Below, in pieces: positions 46,168 to 59,100 of a stretch of 64,000 nucleotides of DNA. Below the pieces are notes generated by a model. That model saw only the letters and a list, made by a program, of their open reading frames with translations, ran no database searches and was not told where the DNA came from. A program made the position numbers and the translations under genes. Within the stretch, counting starts at the first letter, position 1. Each line of letters starts with the position of its first letter. Source of the stretch: Enoplolaimus lenunculus (lineage: Eukaryota; Nematoda; Enoplea; Enoplida; Thoracostomopsidae); the NCBI GenBank assembly GCA_030248215.1, contig JASANG010000519.1, forward strand, positions 117,527-181,526, read 5' to 3'.

Positions 46168-49100
46168 TTACACCTCACTTTCTCCAACAGAGATCGGTTG
46201 TGATGCTACGCTCATTTGCATATAACTTCCATCTCGTCTATATTCACCATATCTATTCTGCGTTCCTGCTCTAGTTTGTTGACCAAAAGTTTGCTGAAAT
46301 TCATAATCTATTGGTTGATGGTCACGATATTGTTGAATCTGGTAGTTTCTGCCACTTCGTACCGCTGTTATTGTATGTCGATCGGGCGCGTTTCGTTGAA
46401 ACTCTCCGAAACGTTGTTGCTGAATAAATGCTTTCTCGTCACCGCCAAAACGATCGTACTCATCCAGTTCGCCGCCACTGGACACCAAACTCAATTGAGG
46501 CTCTGTTGCAGTCGTTGCCGACGGTGCAATATTCTCCATTGATTTCAAAACCGATCGCAACAACGATTTTGCGTCGATATCTGCTGGTATTGTATAGACT
46601 CCATTTTGTCGAATTTGTTGATGTTGCGTCAGTTGATGCTGGCCCCGTTCTTCTTGTTGCTGTTGCTGATGCTGCTGTCGACGTTTAACAGAATTCGGTG
46701 GCAAACTTGCTGCGCGTTGTTTAAATCGTTCCGAAGGTCTTGTGCCGATCTCACCGCTTTGTTGCGTCGCTACTCCGCTGCTTGCAAGGGACGCCCGGCT
46801 CTGCATGAGGTCGTAGTGCTCTGACCAAGCGTCATCTTTAATTGTCGATTCTGAATTTACAGTATAGCTTGATCCATATATCGGCGCCAGACCAGGCTTG
46901 TAGCCGCTGGTTAACCGCACCCCTTGTTGCCCTAGGGGTCGCACGGTTTGTTGCTGTGATTGCTGAACATTTAAGGCGCGAAGCAACGGTGGTGTAGTAG
47001 GACAAGCATCAGTATCAGCAACGATACTAACACTCAAAACAAACTTCATATGAGGGTCATAACGGCGACAAAGTGCAACAAAATCGTGATTTTTACGCTG
47101 AGCAACTAATTGGTCAACGGTTTGATAGTAAAGATATTGTTCCGGTTGTCGAACTAAAGCCGCGTATCCGGTGGATATGTATTCATCGGCTAAATCCGTA
47201 TTGTGAAACCGGAAGTTGACAGTTCCGCGGCCACGTTCTGCATACGACTGTCTGGCGACACGTGACATTTCATATTGAACTTCGGTGTCTTGACGAACCT
47301 AAAATTATAATTGGTAAAAGTGCTACTACATAATCGTTTTATTGGAAACTTTTGCAATTTAAAAACACAGACGACGCAAAAAAATTATACATATTCAAAC
47401 CAAATCAATCGGTGGTTTCTGTATCTTAAAGCTATCACAGTTAAGAGTATCTCGAGAGAAAGCTGCCACGATTTTGCTTTACAGTGAGCAAGATAGGTCC
47501 ATAGCATTTAACATATGACATTCTTATCCCAAATTAAAAAGGAACATCATCACCTTCAGAAATATTATTATTCCATTTACTTATATAAAACTTGGTTAGG
47601 AAATCGAATGTGGAGTTTTTCATTTTTGTATATATCTAAGGGTGATCATGGTAGTATATATTATAACAAACTCTAAAAAAAGTCGCCTATGGCTGCCTAA
47701 CTTACTTTTACGATGACTTTTTTACATTTTGTGTTAATGCGAGCGAATGTGCACATTTCTCGATGTCGTGGCCAATTTGATAGACGACAGTTACGTGAGC
47801 AATAATAAACGTAGCAGTGACGGCACGACACAAACGAGTCTCGGGCGGCATAAATGTCTTTGACTTTTCCACAATTTTGGCATCTCACGAACAGTGTTTC
47901 TCGCTGAAAACATTTCAAACTACTATTACTTTGAGGGTATAGTTCAATTCTTGCCGACAAGACTATTTTTAATTTCATCTGAGATTCAATTTCAAAGCTA
48001 AAATTTCAACCTCAACCCGGAATGTCGGCTGGTCGCCGTTTTACTGTCACCCATTGAATATAGCTCGGCGATCGAGTCTTAAGAAGCGTCGCGGTTTGTG
48101 GATATTTTGTACAGCGCATACGTACAAGACGTTTTAAAGTGCACATTTTGCATATACCAATTTTATTGCCGTCTGCACTTTTCTGCTCTTAGTATAGTCT
48201 ATGAGTAACGGGTTGTAGACAGTAACTGAAAAATTGCCCACAGAGCTTAGAACACTCCTTACAGAACCGTACCCAATTGAGAGTAACCACACTTCTTATA
48301 AAAATTTTAGCCTAAATAATTAATTACGAGTATACCTAATGAATAGGATACCTTCAGCTTTTGTTTAAAACTACGAGAGTGGGCGCTGGAAAGTATGCGT
48401 GTAAGTGGGTACAGTTGCAATTCCCTTGTACACTAAGCAATTTTTATATTTGTATGCTGTAACTAAAAAATATTGCTTAATGATGTCTCGAGCTATCACT
48501 GTATTAGATGTTTTGCTCAAAGTTCCACTTGTGCACGTTTTACAACCCATGACGCTGTCCTAAAATTGGCCCCGTAGCCGAAGGCGAGCCAGGGGTGCCA
48601 TATGCACAAGGACAAGCATGTCTCACATGCTTACAAGAGTCACTGAAGCCGCCTGTATGCCCGGCCTGAAAAGTTTTTAGCCCCCGCTAGCAAGGTGAGC
48701 TGGCTACGTGCCTGATTCAGCAATAAGATACCTTCAATATATTTTGAGCCAACTGTGGCGATTGCGTTGCTCGTTCCATTACTTCAGCATTTGGCGTATA
48801 TATTGCAGTGGTTGCATTTGGCGGCCGACGTATATCAGACGTAACTTCCAGGGCACTACCATCATCCAATTCTTCAAGGCTTTTTGATAACGATGCGGAT
48901 CCACTTTGGCTTGCGCCCGTAGGGAGCCCCAACAACGAATCCAACACTTCCTCCAAAGTGACATGCTTCGCTAGTGGCCGCGGTCTCCCTAAAATTTCAA
49001 AAAGTTTGCTAAGCGTATAACATGCGCCTATTTTATTATTTGAGGTGAAATTTTTTTAAATATAAATTTTAGAATTTACCAACGCTTTAGAAAAGTTAGT

Positions 49101-52100
49101 TTTTTATTCTTCATACTTGTCGTAAAATGTGAGAGACATGGTTTCTTATACTATGAAAACAAATTTAACGTTAGGGTTGCGCTATACTTGACGTCAGGCG
49201 CCGTCCGGCGCCGTGTGTCACCCGTACGGCGCAGTCCGTCGCCGTGCGTCACCCGTGCGGGGCCATCCGTCACCGTGCGTCACCCGTACGCGCCGTCCAT
49301 CATCGACCGTCACCAGTACGGCGCCGTCCACCGTACGGGTGACGGACGGTACAGTCCGTCAAACGGACGGCGACACACGTCAAAAAAACTATAGCGCAAC
49401 CCTTATAGTGTTTACTTTCTAAATAAAAGTGATATAGAAAAAAATTATCCGTTATTTTTATAAACTTATCGAATGTCGATAATAGTCGTTTATTACTTGG
49501 GCGTATTTGACGAAAAATATAACTTTCTAGCCTGTATCTATCGTAATAAAACGGCGTACCTTTTTCGTCTAGAAGTTCTGTCACAAGGTCGGCAACTTCG
49601 ATGACTTTTGAATTTCGATTTCGTGGAATGTTCCAGTCGCTTGGTGGTTCTGCAACTGCGTATCCTGAATATTGTGTCGTATGCTGTCCAGATGGCAGCA
49701 CAGGTGTAATTTGTGGTTTCGGTCCAGTTGTTGGCTGTCGCAGTTGCTGCTCAGCGGAAGCGCTAGTTTGAGGCACGACTGCGACAGATTTCTGTCTGGC
49801 TTCATTCACGGAGATTGAATGATCTTCCTGGGAAACCTTCTGATTGGAAGAGGGATCGGCTGGTCTGACGACAGGGAGTATTTTAGGGTTTGTGCTTGCT
49901 TTACTTAAATCGGACGTGGTTGGTGCATAGGATTTTCGAGGCAACAGATCCGACGAATAAGGCGTTGAAACTGCTGCTGGATGAATATCGTCCCAATTTC
50001 CTGTCCTTTCTCTGGTTTGCCCATCCCCTCGACTTCTTTGTTCAAAGCTTTGTGGACCCGCGGACGGGCTGTAGACTCCAGAGTCGTGAGCTCCAATGTT
50101 TTGATTTTGAGTTTGCCGGTGCTGTTCATAAAATCCAGCTGAATTCGATTTGGCTACGTGTAGTTTCCATTGTTCTCCTGACTCTGGCGGCCTCTCAACT
50201 CTACCCCGCCGATTTTCTCGCATCTCTTCAATTTCGTCTTTGTATTTCGCAAAAAAGTTTTGAGGTAGGTTGAAATTCATCAATCCATTATCTTGTGCCG
50301 TTGGCCCACCGTTCTGGAGCAGACTTGCTGGTACTGGTTCTGGTTTTGGCCTCGACATAGAACGAATTCCAGGTACTTCAATATAGCGATCGTTTGGTGT
50401 TGCATTGGAATCTAACTGGGACGAAACCTGGTAATCGAATCCGGCTAAAACGTCATTGCTGTATGCCATTGCGGAATCGATATACCGTTTCGGCTCTGCA
50501 GTAACACCAGGTGACATATGCTTACCGTAACTCAAGCTGCTCGGAATATACGAGTCTTTCACATCTCCTTGATTCAAATTCGGGCCCTGCGCTCTAGAAT
50601 AAACCGTTTCAGTCAATATTTGACGTTGTGATTTCCCATCGTTTTGTTCTACATCAGAAATTAACTTGTGATCATTGAAAGCGTCTGAGGTTTTGTACGG
50701 TTTCGGTACACCGGTCATGTGTGACGCTGACAGAAGACGTGGCGGTTCTTCGGCCTTTAATGCTGGCTGTTCTGGACCGGTGCCATATCGCCCATCTCTG
50801 GCAGCATAGTCAGTTGTTGGCTGATGATCAGGTTTGTGGCTGCGATCATAAATGCTTTTCGCAGCAAATGTGTCAGACGATGATTTTTGGACTGAAGAAT
50901 TCGTATCAAATGGCTTGCTATCGGCTGAAATTTTTGAATAAATTGCTAAATAAAAAGTAGTGCTAAAATTGAAAATGTTTGATCTACTGCGATTCAAATT
51001 ATTGTTGTCATGGGAGTATGCATGGTAGGATAGGACATATATCATCCAGAAATGTTCTGGAAAGGCCAGAAATCAGCATATTTACATGCTTTTGAACATA
51101 TATATACCTTGGTAGATTTTAGAGTGCACAGTTTTTGGTTTCTTACTAGGCTTGCTCTCTAAAATATTTAAATAAGATTAATTTATCTCCAAGAATGCTA
51201 CTGCGGTTACGCCTGTGTTTGTAACATCAAAGAACAGATAGCTATTTTAAATTTTATGACACTGTCTGCGTAGCGAGTTGCCATATCAACTCAGCTTTTT
51301 ATGGCAAATAATTTTTACTGTGTTATGGAGCACCTGTGAATTAATCACAGATACCACGACTCTGTATGTAAACGAAATATTCAACAGTTTAACGCAACAA
51401 TCATTCATGCTTATATTGTAGATTCAAACTCGGCTGTATTGATTATCTGCCAGATATCTTACAATTTAGTTTAAACGAACATAAATAAAGCAGGTTGCAA
51501 CGTACTTTTCACACTTTCAGTCTGACTAAACGGTTGTTGAATAGTTGAACGGAACGAATTTTGTGATTGAGTTGTTTCAATGTGAGGCAGTTGTGACGTG
51601 GCTGGTCCTGAAGTATAAATACCGTAACCATATTTTGTAGTTTGTTCGCTTCTGGTCAAAATTTCTGCACCATCGTGAGTGGTTGTAGTTGTTCGCGTCA
51701 GCGGCCGCATATCACTTGCGGTAGAAGTTGCATGAGTCACTGCTGGCACTTCAGGTACAACACGGCGTGTGGTTATAGGACTGCGACTTAGCTGGCTAAC
51801 AAAGCTGCGATTTTCTTGGTCCGGAGTTTGAACAGCGCTCGCGTTGCTTATTGGTGTTTTACGACCACCGCAATATTCGGATTCCAGGTACCTGAAACAA
51901 TATATGATACTAATGACCGTATTCTCAAACGGGTACATGTTTGGTCACCCACCCTCATAAGTTGTTAAATTAATAAAAGGAGAAAGTTTTCACTCACAGT
52001 TGTAATATTACATCATCACATGCTTAGGCTTAGAATCAGGCTTACGTTTAGCTTTAACTTAGGCTGTTCTCAGGATAAGGGGGTTACGCTTAAGCTCAGA

Positions 52101-54699
52101 TTCGTTATGTGTGGGAGAAACTTTATGTGTGGGGAAAACTAAACAGGTACCCTGAAACGTGTGTAGTATATATCTACAGTTAGTGATAGAGGGTGTAACT
52201 TTAGACTCAGTGAACGACGCGCTACAAAATTTGGTATTGAAGTATTCGAAATTTCTTAGTAATTAACAGTACTCACCATCTTGGAACACTCAGACGTTCA
52301 GTCGATTTCTGAAATCGTATTTCGGCTTCAGACAATTCTCGATCGGCAACAACGTTGGGTTCGCCTAAAATTTTCCGCAGTTGATTCTCTGGCGGCTCGG
52401 CATCTTCGCGGCCACGGCGGTCCATAATGTAGTCCATTGATTTAGCTCGGCTGTGTTTCGATCCAAATTCAGCGTCGTTCATGTCTGCGCTACTTTTAGT
52501 GCGCAGTCGACTCTCGCGTGCCTGTTGGTCGATATAACCATCGTCGTCTCCTGAAATAATAAATCAACAATCCATGATGAACGTCTCTACACTTTTTACT
52601 CCATTACACTCGGGTAAACTTCGTCGACTTTTATTTTGGGCGACTTGTTCAAAAGCTACACGATTTCTCAGAACAAAGAAACATACCAGATGCGGTCTGA
52701 ATGTATCTCTGAGACTATTATCATGCACGGTAACAAAACTCGAGCCGGCTTCGATTATCGAGCGCATTTTAATCGATTATGATTCAACACTAGCGTATTA
52801 CACCGATGATGGACAACGTATTCAACTACATTTGTAAACGTTAATCCTCACAAGTACAGAATACATATCACCAGGGCCGTAATTGTTGACAGGGCGTGCT
52901 TAGGTTCGCAATAGCGTTCAATACAGCAAAGCTACTCCAGTCACATGAGCGAGACAGCTCGGTTGAGTGCATTGATCAGAAACGGTTCAAATTTGTCTGA
53001 GATTGCGCAACGTGTAAAACTTGACGCAATTCCGAGTCAAAGCTTATAAACAATCTTACACGCAAACAGGCCACCTCTGAGCTGTTTATCCATAAGCTAT
53101 CCGGTCAGGTGTGCTTTGTCTCATGAGTAACTAAATTTAAAAAATATTGTTGGGGCAACAAAGAATTCTTGCTTATAATACCTTGTTGTTGGGATCGTCG
53201 ACTACTCTATGCAAGCGAACATGAATTTACAGAAAAAAGCGTTTGAGAAACACTTCAAACAGAAATTAAGCAAGGCAGCAAACGCAACATGCGTTAACGG
53301 TACAAGCTACACACATTTAAACATTCCATCGCTGAATATGAGCAGCGTTTTAAGTGCTTTGTCAACTAATTTATTTTATTTAACAGAGCTGGAGCAGCCA
53401 CCCCCATACCCTCCATTTGTGGAGCCCCACCCACAAAGGGGCCCACCTTCACCGGTTGAAAGAAAAACCGCCAAAGTTTTAAGACGCGTATGGCTTCTCG
53501 CTCGCTTCGCTCTCGTGTCTCAGGGCCCCCACACTGAAGTTTGCGGGGAGCCCCCAGCCCTGTCTGCTCCAGCACTGCTATTGAAATCAGCCTGACAACC
53601 ATGAATTTGTAACAGTTGGCGGCGAACCGAGTCGTTTTTGGAGCAAAGAAAATCATTTTCCTTATGCATACAACATTTTAACTGATGCCCACAAAATTTA
53701 CGGGCTGAGCGGTATAAGCTTCAACATAGAGGAGGCGACGTAATTACCTGGCTATCGTCAATAGTTAGAAAACACGTTTTAACAATTCCTAATTGCATGA
53801 AGGAACCAGAAGTGACCAAGGGCTTATACAAACGGGATCGGGGTGCATATATTCCCCCACTCGAAATTTCGGGAAAGACTGAAAAAAGGCAGTCTTACAA
53901 AAATCTACGACAATTCGTCGCCCGACTGCTTGTCAATCAACAGTGTCCTAAACCTATCAATAAAATATCTTTGCATAATGCGGAGCTTAATCCTAAGCCT
54001 AAGCCTAAGCATAATGATGTCGACGAATTGTCGAGTCGTTGAAATTTCAGAATACAAGTTGTCGGGCTACGAGTTGTCGGGCGACGAATTGTCGTGATAA
54101 ACTTTGACAGAGTGAAGAATAATACTGTAACAATCAAAAAATTTCGCTCGCTGCCCTCCTTCGCAAGAAACTTTATCCCCTCTCGATATAAAATTCTGGT
54201 TGCTCGCCTGAAAGTGACACAATCCACTTTTCCACAAAAGTGTGCATAAAAAACTATGACCAATTTAAAACAATAATTTGAAACATTTAATTAAAAAATT
54301 GCGCTGGCTTCCGACTCGCTTCCCTCGCGAGCTTTTTTTTTCAATTATTCTGCCTGGCATTTGATTGTAGTTTCAATAAAAGGCCCTTATCAAATACGAC
54401 GGCATTTTTATTTTGAAGGTAGCTGTCAACCAACCTTCTATTTGACACGCCTGGAAATAAATCACTCCCGCGTTTCTGGTGTGGAATGTTTATTCTCAGT
54501 GAATTTAGAAATATGACCCGTAAATTTGAACATCCGTCAGGGTTCACATTTCTGTGCGTACCTGCAATACTTGCTGGCCCATGAGTAGTATCAACTGGTT
54601 GCTTGTCACTTTCGCTTACACGCGATCGATATCTTGCAGTTGTATCTGCATCAAGATTGCCGGTGCTAAATGCACGTGGCGCTTTATAATTGATGTAAT
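46168..54699 (-). CDS. ajm-1: AJM-1-like apical junction protein with MYND finger, left copy
   Basis: Exons (transcript order): 54699-54562 (in the loop), 52550-52277, 51891-51506, 50924-49560, 48988-48732, 47903-47706, 47298-46168. All joins are GT-AG and in phase, giving 1249 residues, open at the 5' side. Seen: [40 protein letters not shown] followed by YLESEY, a long disordered Ser/Gln/Pro-rich middle, [16 protein letters not shown], a MYND finger at fragment residues 814-857 (C-x2-C-x15-C-x2-C-x4-C-x3-C-x7-H-x3-C), then [20 protein letters not shown] leading an alpha/beta-like domain and a Gln-rich tail ending VGESEV. Architecture fits the apical junction molecule family (nematode AJM-1, vertebrate AJM1), which lines epithelial adherens junctions; this is from memory of the family, not a search. 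The 5' exons must lie to the right, beyond the right arm if the order is real. A MYND-only protein of another family is the alternative. Confidence 0.65.
49172..49405. mobile_element. GC-rich MITE with iterated CGTCACCCGTACGG, left arm
   Basis: Terminal TAGGGTTGCGCTATA and TATAGCGCAACCCTTA are inverted repeats of 14-15 bases. Between them CGTCACCCGTACGG/GGCGCCGTCC units repeat about eight times, in strong contrast with the AT-rich setting. It sits in the intron between the [11 protein letters not shown] and RPRPLAKHV exons. The mirror copy is at 59268-59491. Confidence 0.8.
53384..53577. mobile_element. hAT-like MITE, GCTGGAGCAG ends, left arm
   Basis: CAGAGCTGGAGCAGCCACCC at the left; the right end reads CAGTGCTGGAGCAGACAGGG on the other strand. 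Flanks TTATTTAA and CTATTGAA match at 6 of 8. Mirror copy at 55113-55300. Confidence 0.7.
53993..54010 (-). repeat. TTAGGC-like tract in the palindrome loop
   Basis: CCTAAGCCTAAGCCTAAGC on the + strand equals GCTTAGGCTTAGGCTTAGG on the minus strand. Confidence 0.6.
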
Positions 54700-54876
54700 C
54701 TAAAATATACACGAGTTTTTGTTGGAAATTGAAGGTCTTTAAACAACACAGAATATGTCTAAGAACCATGCAAAATATAGTATTTATCTAATAGATGCTA
54801 ACCGTGCCCGTAGATAAGGGGGGTAGAAAATCTTGCCCCTTAAAAAGTTTCCTTTAATCGTCTCCGTGTCCCCAAT

Positions 54877-54918
54877 CCCCCCCCCCCCCCCCCCCACAAC
54901 ACATTAGGGGGGGGGGGG
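54877..54918. repeat. C19 and G12 runs forming a hairpin
   Basis: Nineteen C (54877-54895), eleven mixed bases and twelve G (54907-54918) can pair into a very stable stem. Such runs are also typical sites of sequencing and assembly error. Confidence 0.85.
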
Positions 54919-55112
54919 AGGTTACTTTGGTCCCAAAATAGGTTTGTAAAAGGTGGTCGGGGGTAAACTATCCGACGAGCGGCGGTTGAGTTATAGTAGC
55001 GTAATTTTGAGTTAAAAGTGTTGTATGCATAAGGAAAAGTGATTTCTTTTGCTCCAAAAACACTTGCTGCGCCAACTGTTACAAATTATGGTTGTCAGGC
55101 TGATTTCAATAG

Positions 55113-55300
55113 CAGTGCTGGAGCAGACAGGGCTGGGGGCTCCCCGCAAACTTCAGTGTGGGGGCCCTGAGCACGAGAGGAAGCGAGGAGAAGCCATAGC
55201 GTCTTAAAACTTTGGCGGTTTTTCTTTCACGGTGAAGGTGGGGCCCCTTTGTGGGTGGGGCTCCACAATGGAGGGTATGGGGGTGGCTGCTCCAGCTCTG
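55113..55300. mobile_element. hAT-like MITE, GCTGGAGCAG ends, right arm
   Basis: Mirror copy of 53384-53577, slightly shorter, with several base changes (for example GAGCACGAGAGGAAGCGAGGAG where the left arm has GAGACACGAGAGCGAAGCGAG). It diverges more than the neighbouring exons do. Confidence 0.7.
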
Positions 55301-56125
55301 TTAAAAAAATAAATTAGTTGACAAAGCACTTAAATGCTGCTCATATTCAGCGATGGAATGTTTAATGTGTGTAGCTTGTACGTTAAGCATGTTGCGTTTG
55401 CTGCCTTGCTTAATTTCTGTTTGAAGTGTTTCTCAAACGCTTTTTTCTGTAAATTCATGTTCGCTTGCATAGAGAGTCACGATCCCAACAACAAGGATTA
55501 TAAGCAAGAATTCTTTGTTGCCCCAACAATATTTTTTAAATTTAGTTACTCATGAGACAAAGCACACCTGACCGGATAGCTTATGGATAAACAGCTCAGA
55601 GGTGGCCTGTTTGCGTGTAAGATTGTTTATAAGCTTTGACTCGGAATTGCGTCAAGTTTTACACGTTGCGCAATCTCAGACAAATTTGAACCGTTTCTGA
55701 TCAATGCACTCAACCGAGCTGTCTCGCTCATGTGACTGGAGTAGCTTTGCTGTATTGAACGCTATTGCGAACCTAAGCACGCCCTGTCAACAATTACGGC
55801 CCTGGTGATATGTATTCTGTACTTGTGAGGATTAACGTTTACAAATGTAGTTGAATACGTTGTCCATCATCGGTGTAATACGCTAGTGTTGAATCATAAT
55901 CGATTAAAATGCGCTCGATAATCGAAGCCGGCTCGAGTTTTGTTACCGTGCATGATAATAGTCTCAGAGATACATTCAGACCGCATCTGGTATGTTTCTT
56001 TGTTCTGAGAAATCGTGTAGCTTTTGAACAAGTCGCCCAAAATAAAAGTCGACGAAGTTTACCCGAGTGTAATGGAGTAAAAAGTGTAGAGACGTTCATC
56101 ATGGATTGTTGATTTATTATTTCAG

Positions 56126-59100
56126 GAGACGACGATGGTTATATCGACCAACAGGCACGCGAGAGTCGACTGCGCACTAAAAAGTAGCGCAGACATGAAC
56201 GACGCTGAATTTGGATCGAAACACAGCCGAGCTAAATCAATGGACTACATTATGGACCGCCGTGGCCGCGAAGATGCCGAGCCGCCAGAGAATCAACTGC
56301 GGAAAATTTTAGGCGAACCCAACGTTGTTGCCGATCGAGAATTGTCTGAAGCCGAAATACGATTTCAGAAATCGACTGAACGTCTGAGTGTTCCAAGATG
56401 GTGAGTACTGTTAATTACTAAGAAATTTCGAATACTTCAATACCAAATTTTGTAGCGCGTCGTTCACTGAGTCTAAAGTTACACCCTCTATCACTAACTG
56501 TAGATATATACTACACACGTTTCAGGGTACCTGTTTAGTTTTCCCCACACATAAAGTTTCTCCCACACATAACGAATCTGAGCTTAAGCGTAACCCCCTT
56601 ATCCTAGACAGCCTAGTTAAAGCTAAACGTAAGCCTGATTCTAAGCCTAAGCATGTGATGATGTAATATTACAACTGTGAGTGAAAACTTTCTCCTTTTA
56701 TTAATTTAACAACTTATGAGGGTGGGTGACCAAACATGTACCCGTTTGAGAATACGGTCATTAGTATCATATATTGTTTCAGGTACCTGGAATCCGAATA
56801 TTGCGGTGGTCGTAAAACACCAATAAGCAACGCGAGCGCTGTTCAAACTCCGGGACCAAGAAAATCGCAGCTTTGTTAGCCAGTTAAGTCGCAGTCCTAT
56901 AACCACACGCCGTGTTGTACCTGAAGTGCCAGCAGTGACTCATGCAACTTCTACCGCAAGTGATATGCGGCCGCTGACGCGAACAACTACAACCACTCAC
57001 GATGGTGCAGAAATTTTGACCAGAAGCGAACAAACTACAAAATATGGTTACGGTATTTATACTTCAGGACCAGCCACGTCACAACTGCCTCACATTGAAA
57101 CAACTCAATCACAAAATTCGTTCCGTTCAACTATTCAACAACCGTTTAGTCAGACTGAAAGTGTGAAAAGTACGTTGCAACCTGCTTTATTTATGTTCGT
57201 TTAAACTAAATTGTAAGATATCTGGCAGATAATAATACAGCCGAGTTTGAATCTACAATATAAGCATGAATGATTGTTGCGTTAAACTGTTGAATATTTC
57301 GTTTACATACAGAGTCGTGGTATCTGTGATTAATTCACAGGTGCTCCATAACACAGTAAAAATTATTTGCCATAAAAAGCTGAGTTGATATGGCAACTCG
57401 CTACGCAGACAGTGTCATAAAATTTAAAATAGCTATCTGTTCTTTGATGTTACAAACACAGGCGTAACCGCAGTAGCATTCTTGGAGATAAATTAATCTT
57501 ATTTAAATATTTTAGAGAGCAAGCCTAGTAAGAAACCAAAAACTGTGCACTCTAAAATCTACCAAGGTATATATATGTTCAAAAGCATGTAAATATGCTG
57601 ATTTCTGGCCTTTCCAGAACATTTCTGGATGATATATGTCCTATCCTACCATGCATACTCCCATGACAACAATAATTTGAATCGCAGTAGATCAAACATT
57701 TTCAATTTTAGCACTACTTTTTATTTAGCAATTTATTCAAAAATTTCAGCCGATAGCAAGCCATTTGATACGAATTCTTCAGTCCAAAAATCATCGTCTG
57801 ACACATTTGCTGCGAAAAGCATTTATGATCGCAGCCACAAACCTGATCATCAGCCAACAACTGACTATGCTGCCAGAGATGGGCGATATGGCACCGGTCC
57901 AGAACAGCCAGCATTAAAGGCCGAAGAACCGCCACGTCTTCTGTCAGCGTCACACATGACCGGTGTACCAAAACCGTACAAAACGTCAGACGCTTTCAAT
58001 GATCACAAGTTAATTTCTGATGTAGAACAAAACGATGGGAAATCACAACGTCAAATATTGACTGAAACGGTTTATTCTAGAGCGCAGGGCCCGAATTTGA
58101 ATCAAGGAGATGTGAAAGACTCGTATATTCCGAGCAGCTTGAGTTACGGCAAGCATATGTCACCTGGTGTTACTGCAGAGCCGAAACGGTATATCGATTC
58201 CGCAATGGCATACAGCAATGACGTTTTAGCCGGATTCGATTACCAGGTTTCGTCCCAGTTAGATTCCAATGCAACACCAAACGATCGCTATAATGAAGTA
58301 CCTGGAATTCGTTCTATGTCGAGGCCAAAACCAGAACCAGTACCAGCAAGTCTGCTCCAGAACGGTGGGCCAACGGCACAAGATAATGGATTGATGAACT
58401 TCAACCTACCTCAAAACTTTTTTGCGAAATACAAAGACGAAATTGAAGAGATGCGAGAAAATCGGCGGGGTAGAGTTGAGAGGCCGCCAGAGTCAGGAGA
58501 ACAATGGAAACTACACGTAGCCAAATCGAATTCAGCTGGATTTTATGAACAGCACCGGCAAACTCAAAATCAAAACATTGGAGCTCACGACTCTGGAGTC
58601 TACAGCCCGTCCGCGGGTCCACAAAGCTTTGAACAAAGAAGTCGAGGGGATGGGCAAACCAGAGAAAGGACAGGAAATTGGGACGATATTCATCCAGCAG
58701 CAGTTTCAACGCCTTATTCGTCGGATCTGTTGCCTCGAAAATCCTATGCACCAACCACGTCCGATTTAAGTAAAGCAAGCACAAACCCTAAAATACTCCC
58801 TGTCGTCAGACCAGCCGATCCCTCTTCCAATCAGAAGGTTTCCCAGGAAGATCATTCAATCTCCGTGAATGAAGCCAGACAGAAATCTGTCGCAGTCGTG
58901 CCTCAAACTAGCGCTTCCGCTGAGCAGCAACTGCGACAGCCAACAACTGGACCGAAACCACAAATTACACCTGTGCTGCCATCTGGACAGCATACGACAC
59001 AATATTCAGGATACGCAGTTGCAGAACCACCAAGCGACTGGAACATTCCACGAAATCGAAATTCAAAAGTCATCGAAGTTGCCGACCTTGTGACAGAACT

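Larger units (their letters stand above)
44538..53684. repeat. left arm of a ~9-kb palindrome
   Basis: The arm is the reverse complement of 55013-63977 with about 99% identity by eye in the exons. The inner limit is ATACAACATTTTAACT, the outer limit GCTATGTAAAAATTT. It carries the - strand AJM-1-like gene copy and several hAT-like MITEs. About 130 bases at 44571-44702, with a C8-T run, are missing from the other arm. Confidence 0.95.
53685..55012. other. single-copy loop of the palindrome
   Basis: Not repeated in inverted form within the window. Contents: a TTAGGC-type tract (as CCTAAG, 53993-54010), a small TTGTCGGGCGACGAATTGTCG array (about 54020-54095), the first visible AJM-1-like exon (54562-54699, minus strand) and a long C run facing a G run (54877-54918). 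Confidence 0.85.

Noticed and set aside
49890-50273. Antisense open stretch of 127 codons, also at 58401-58784 in the other arm
   Set aside because: It is the reverse strand of the large AJM-1-like exon; conservation between arms reflects the duplication, not coding.
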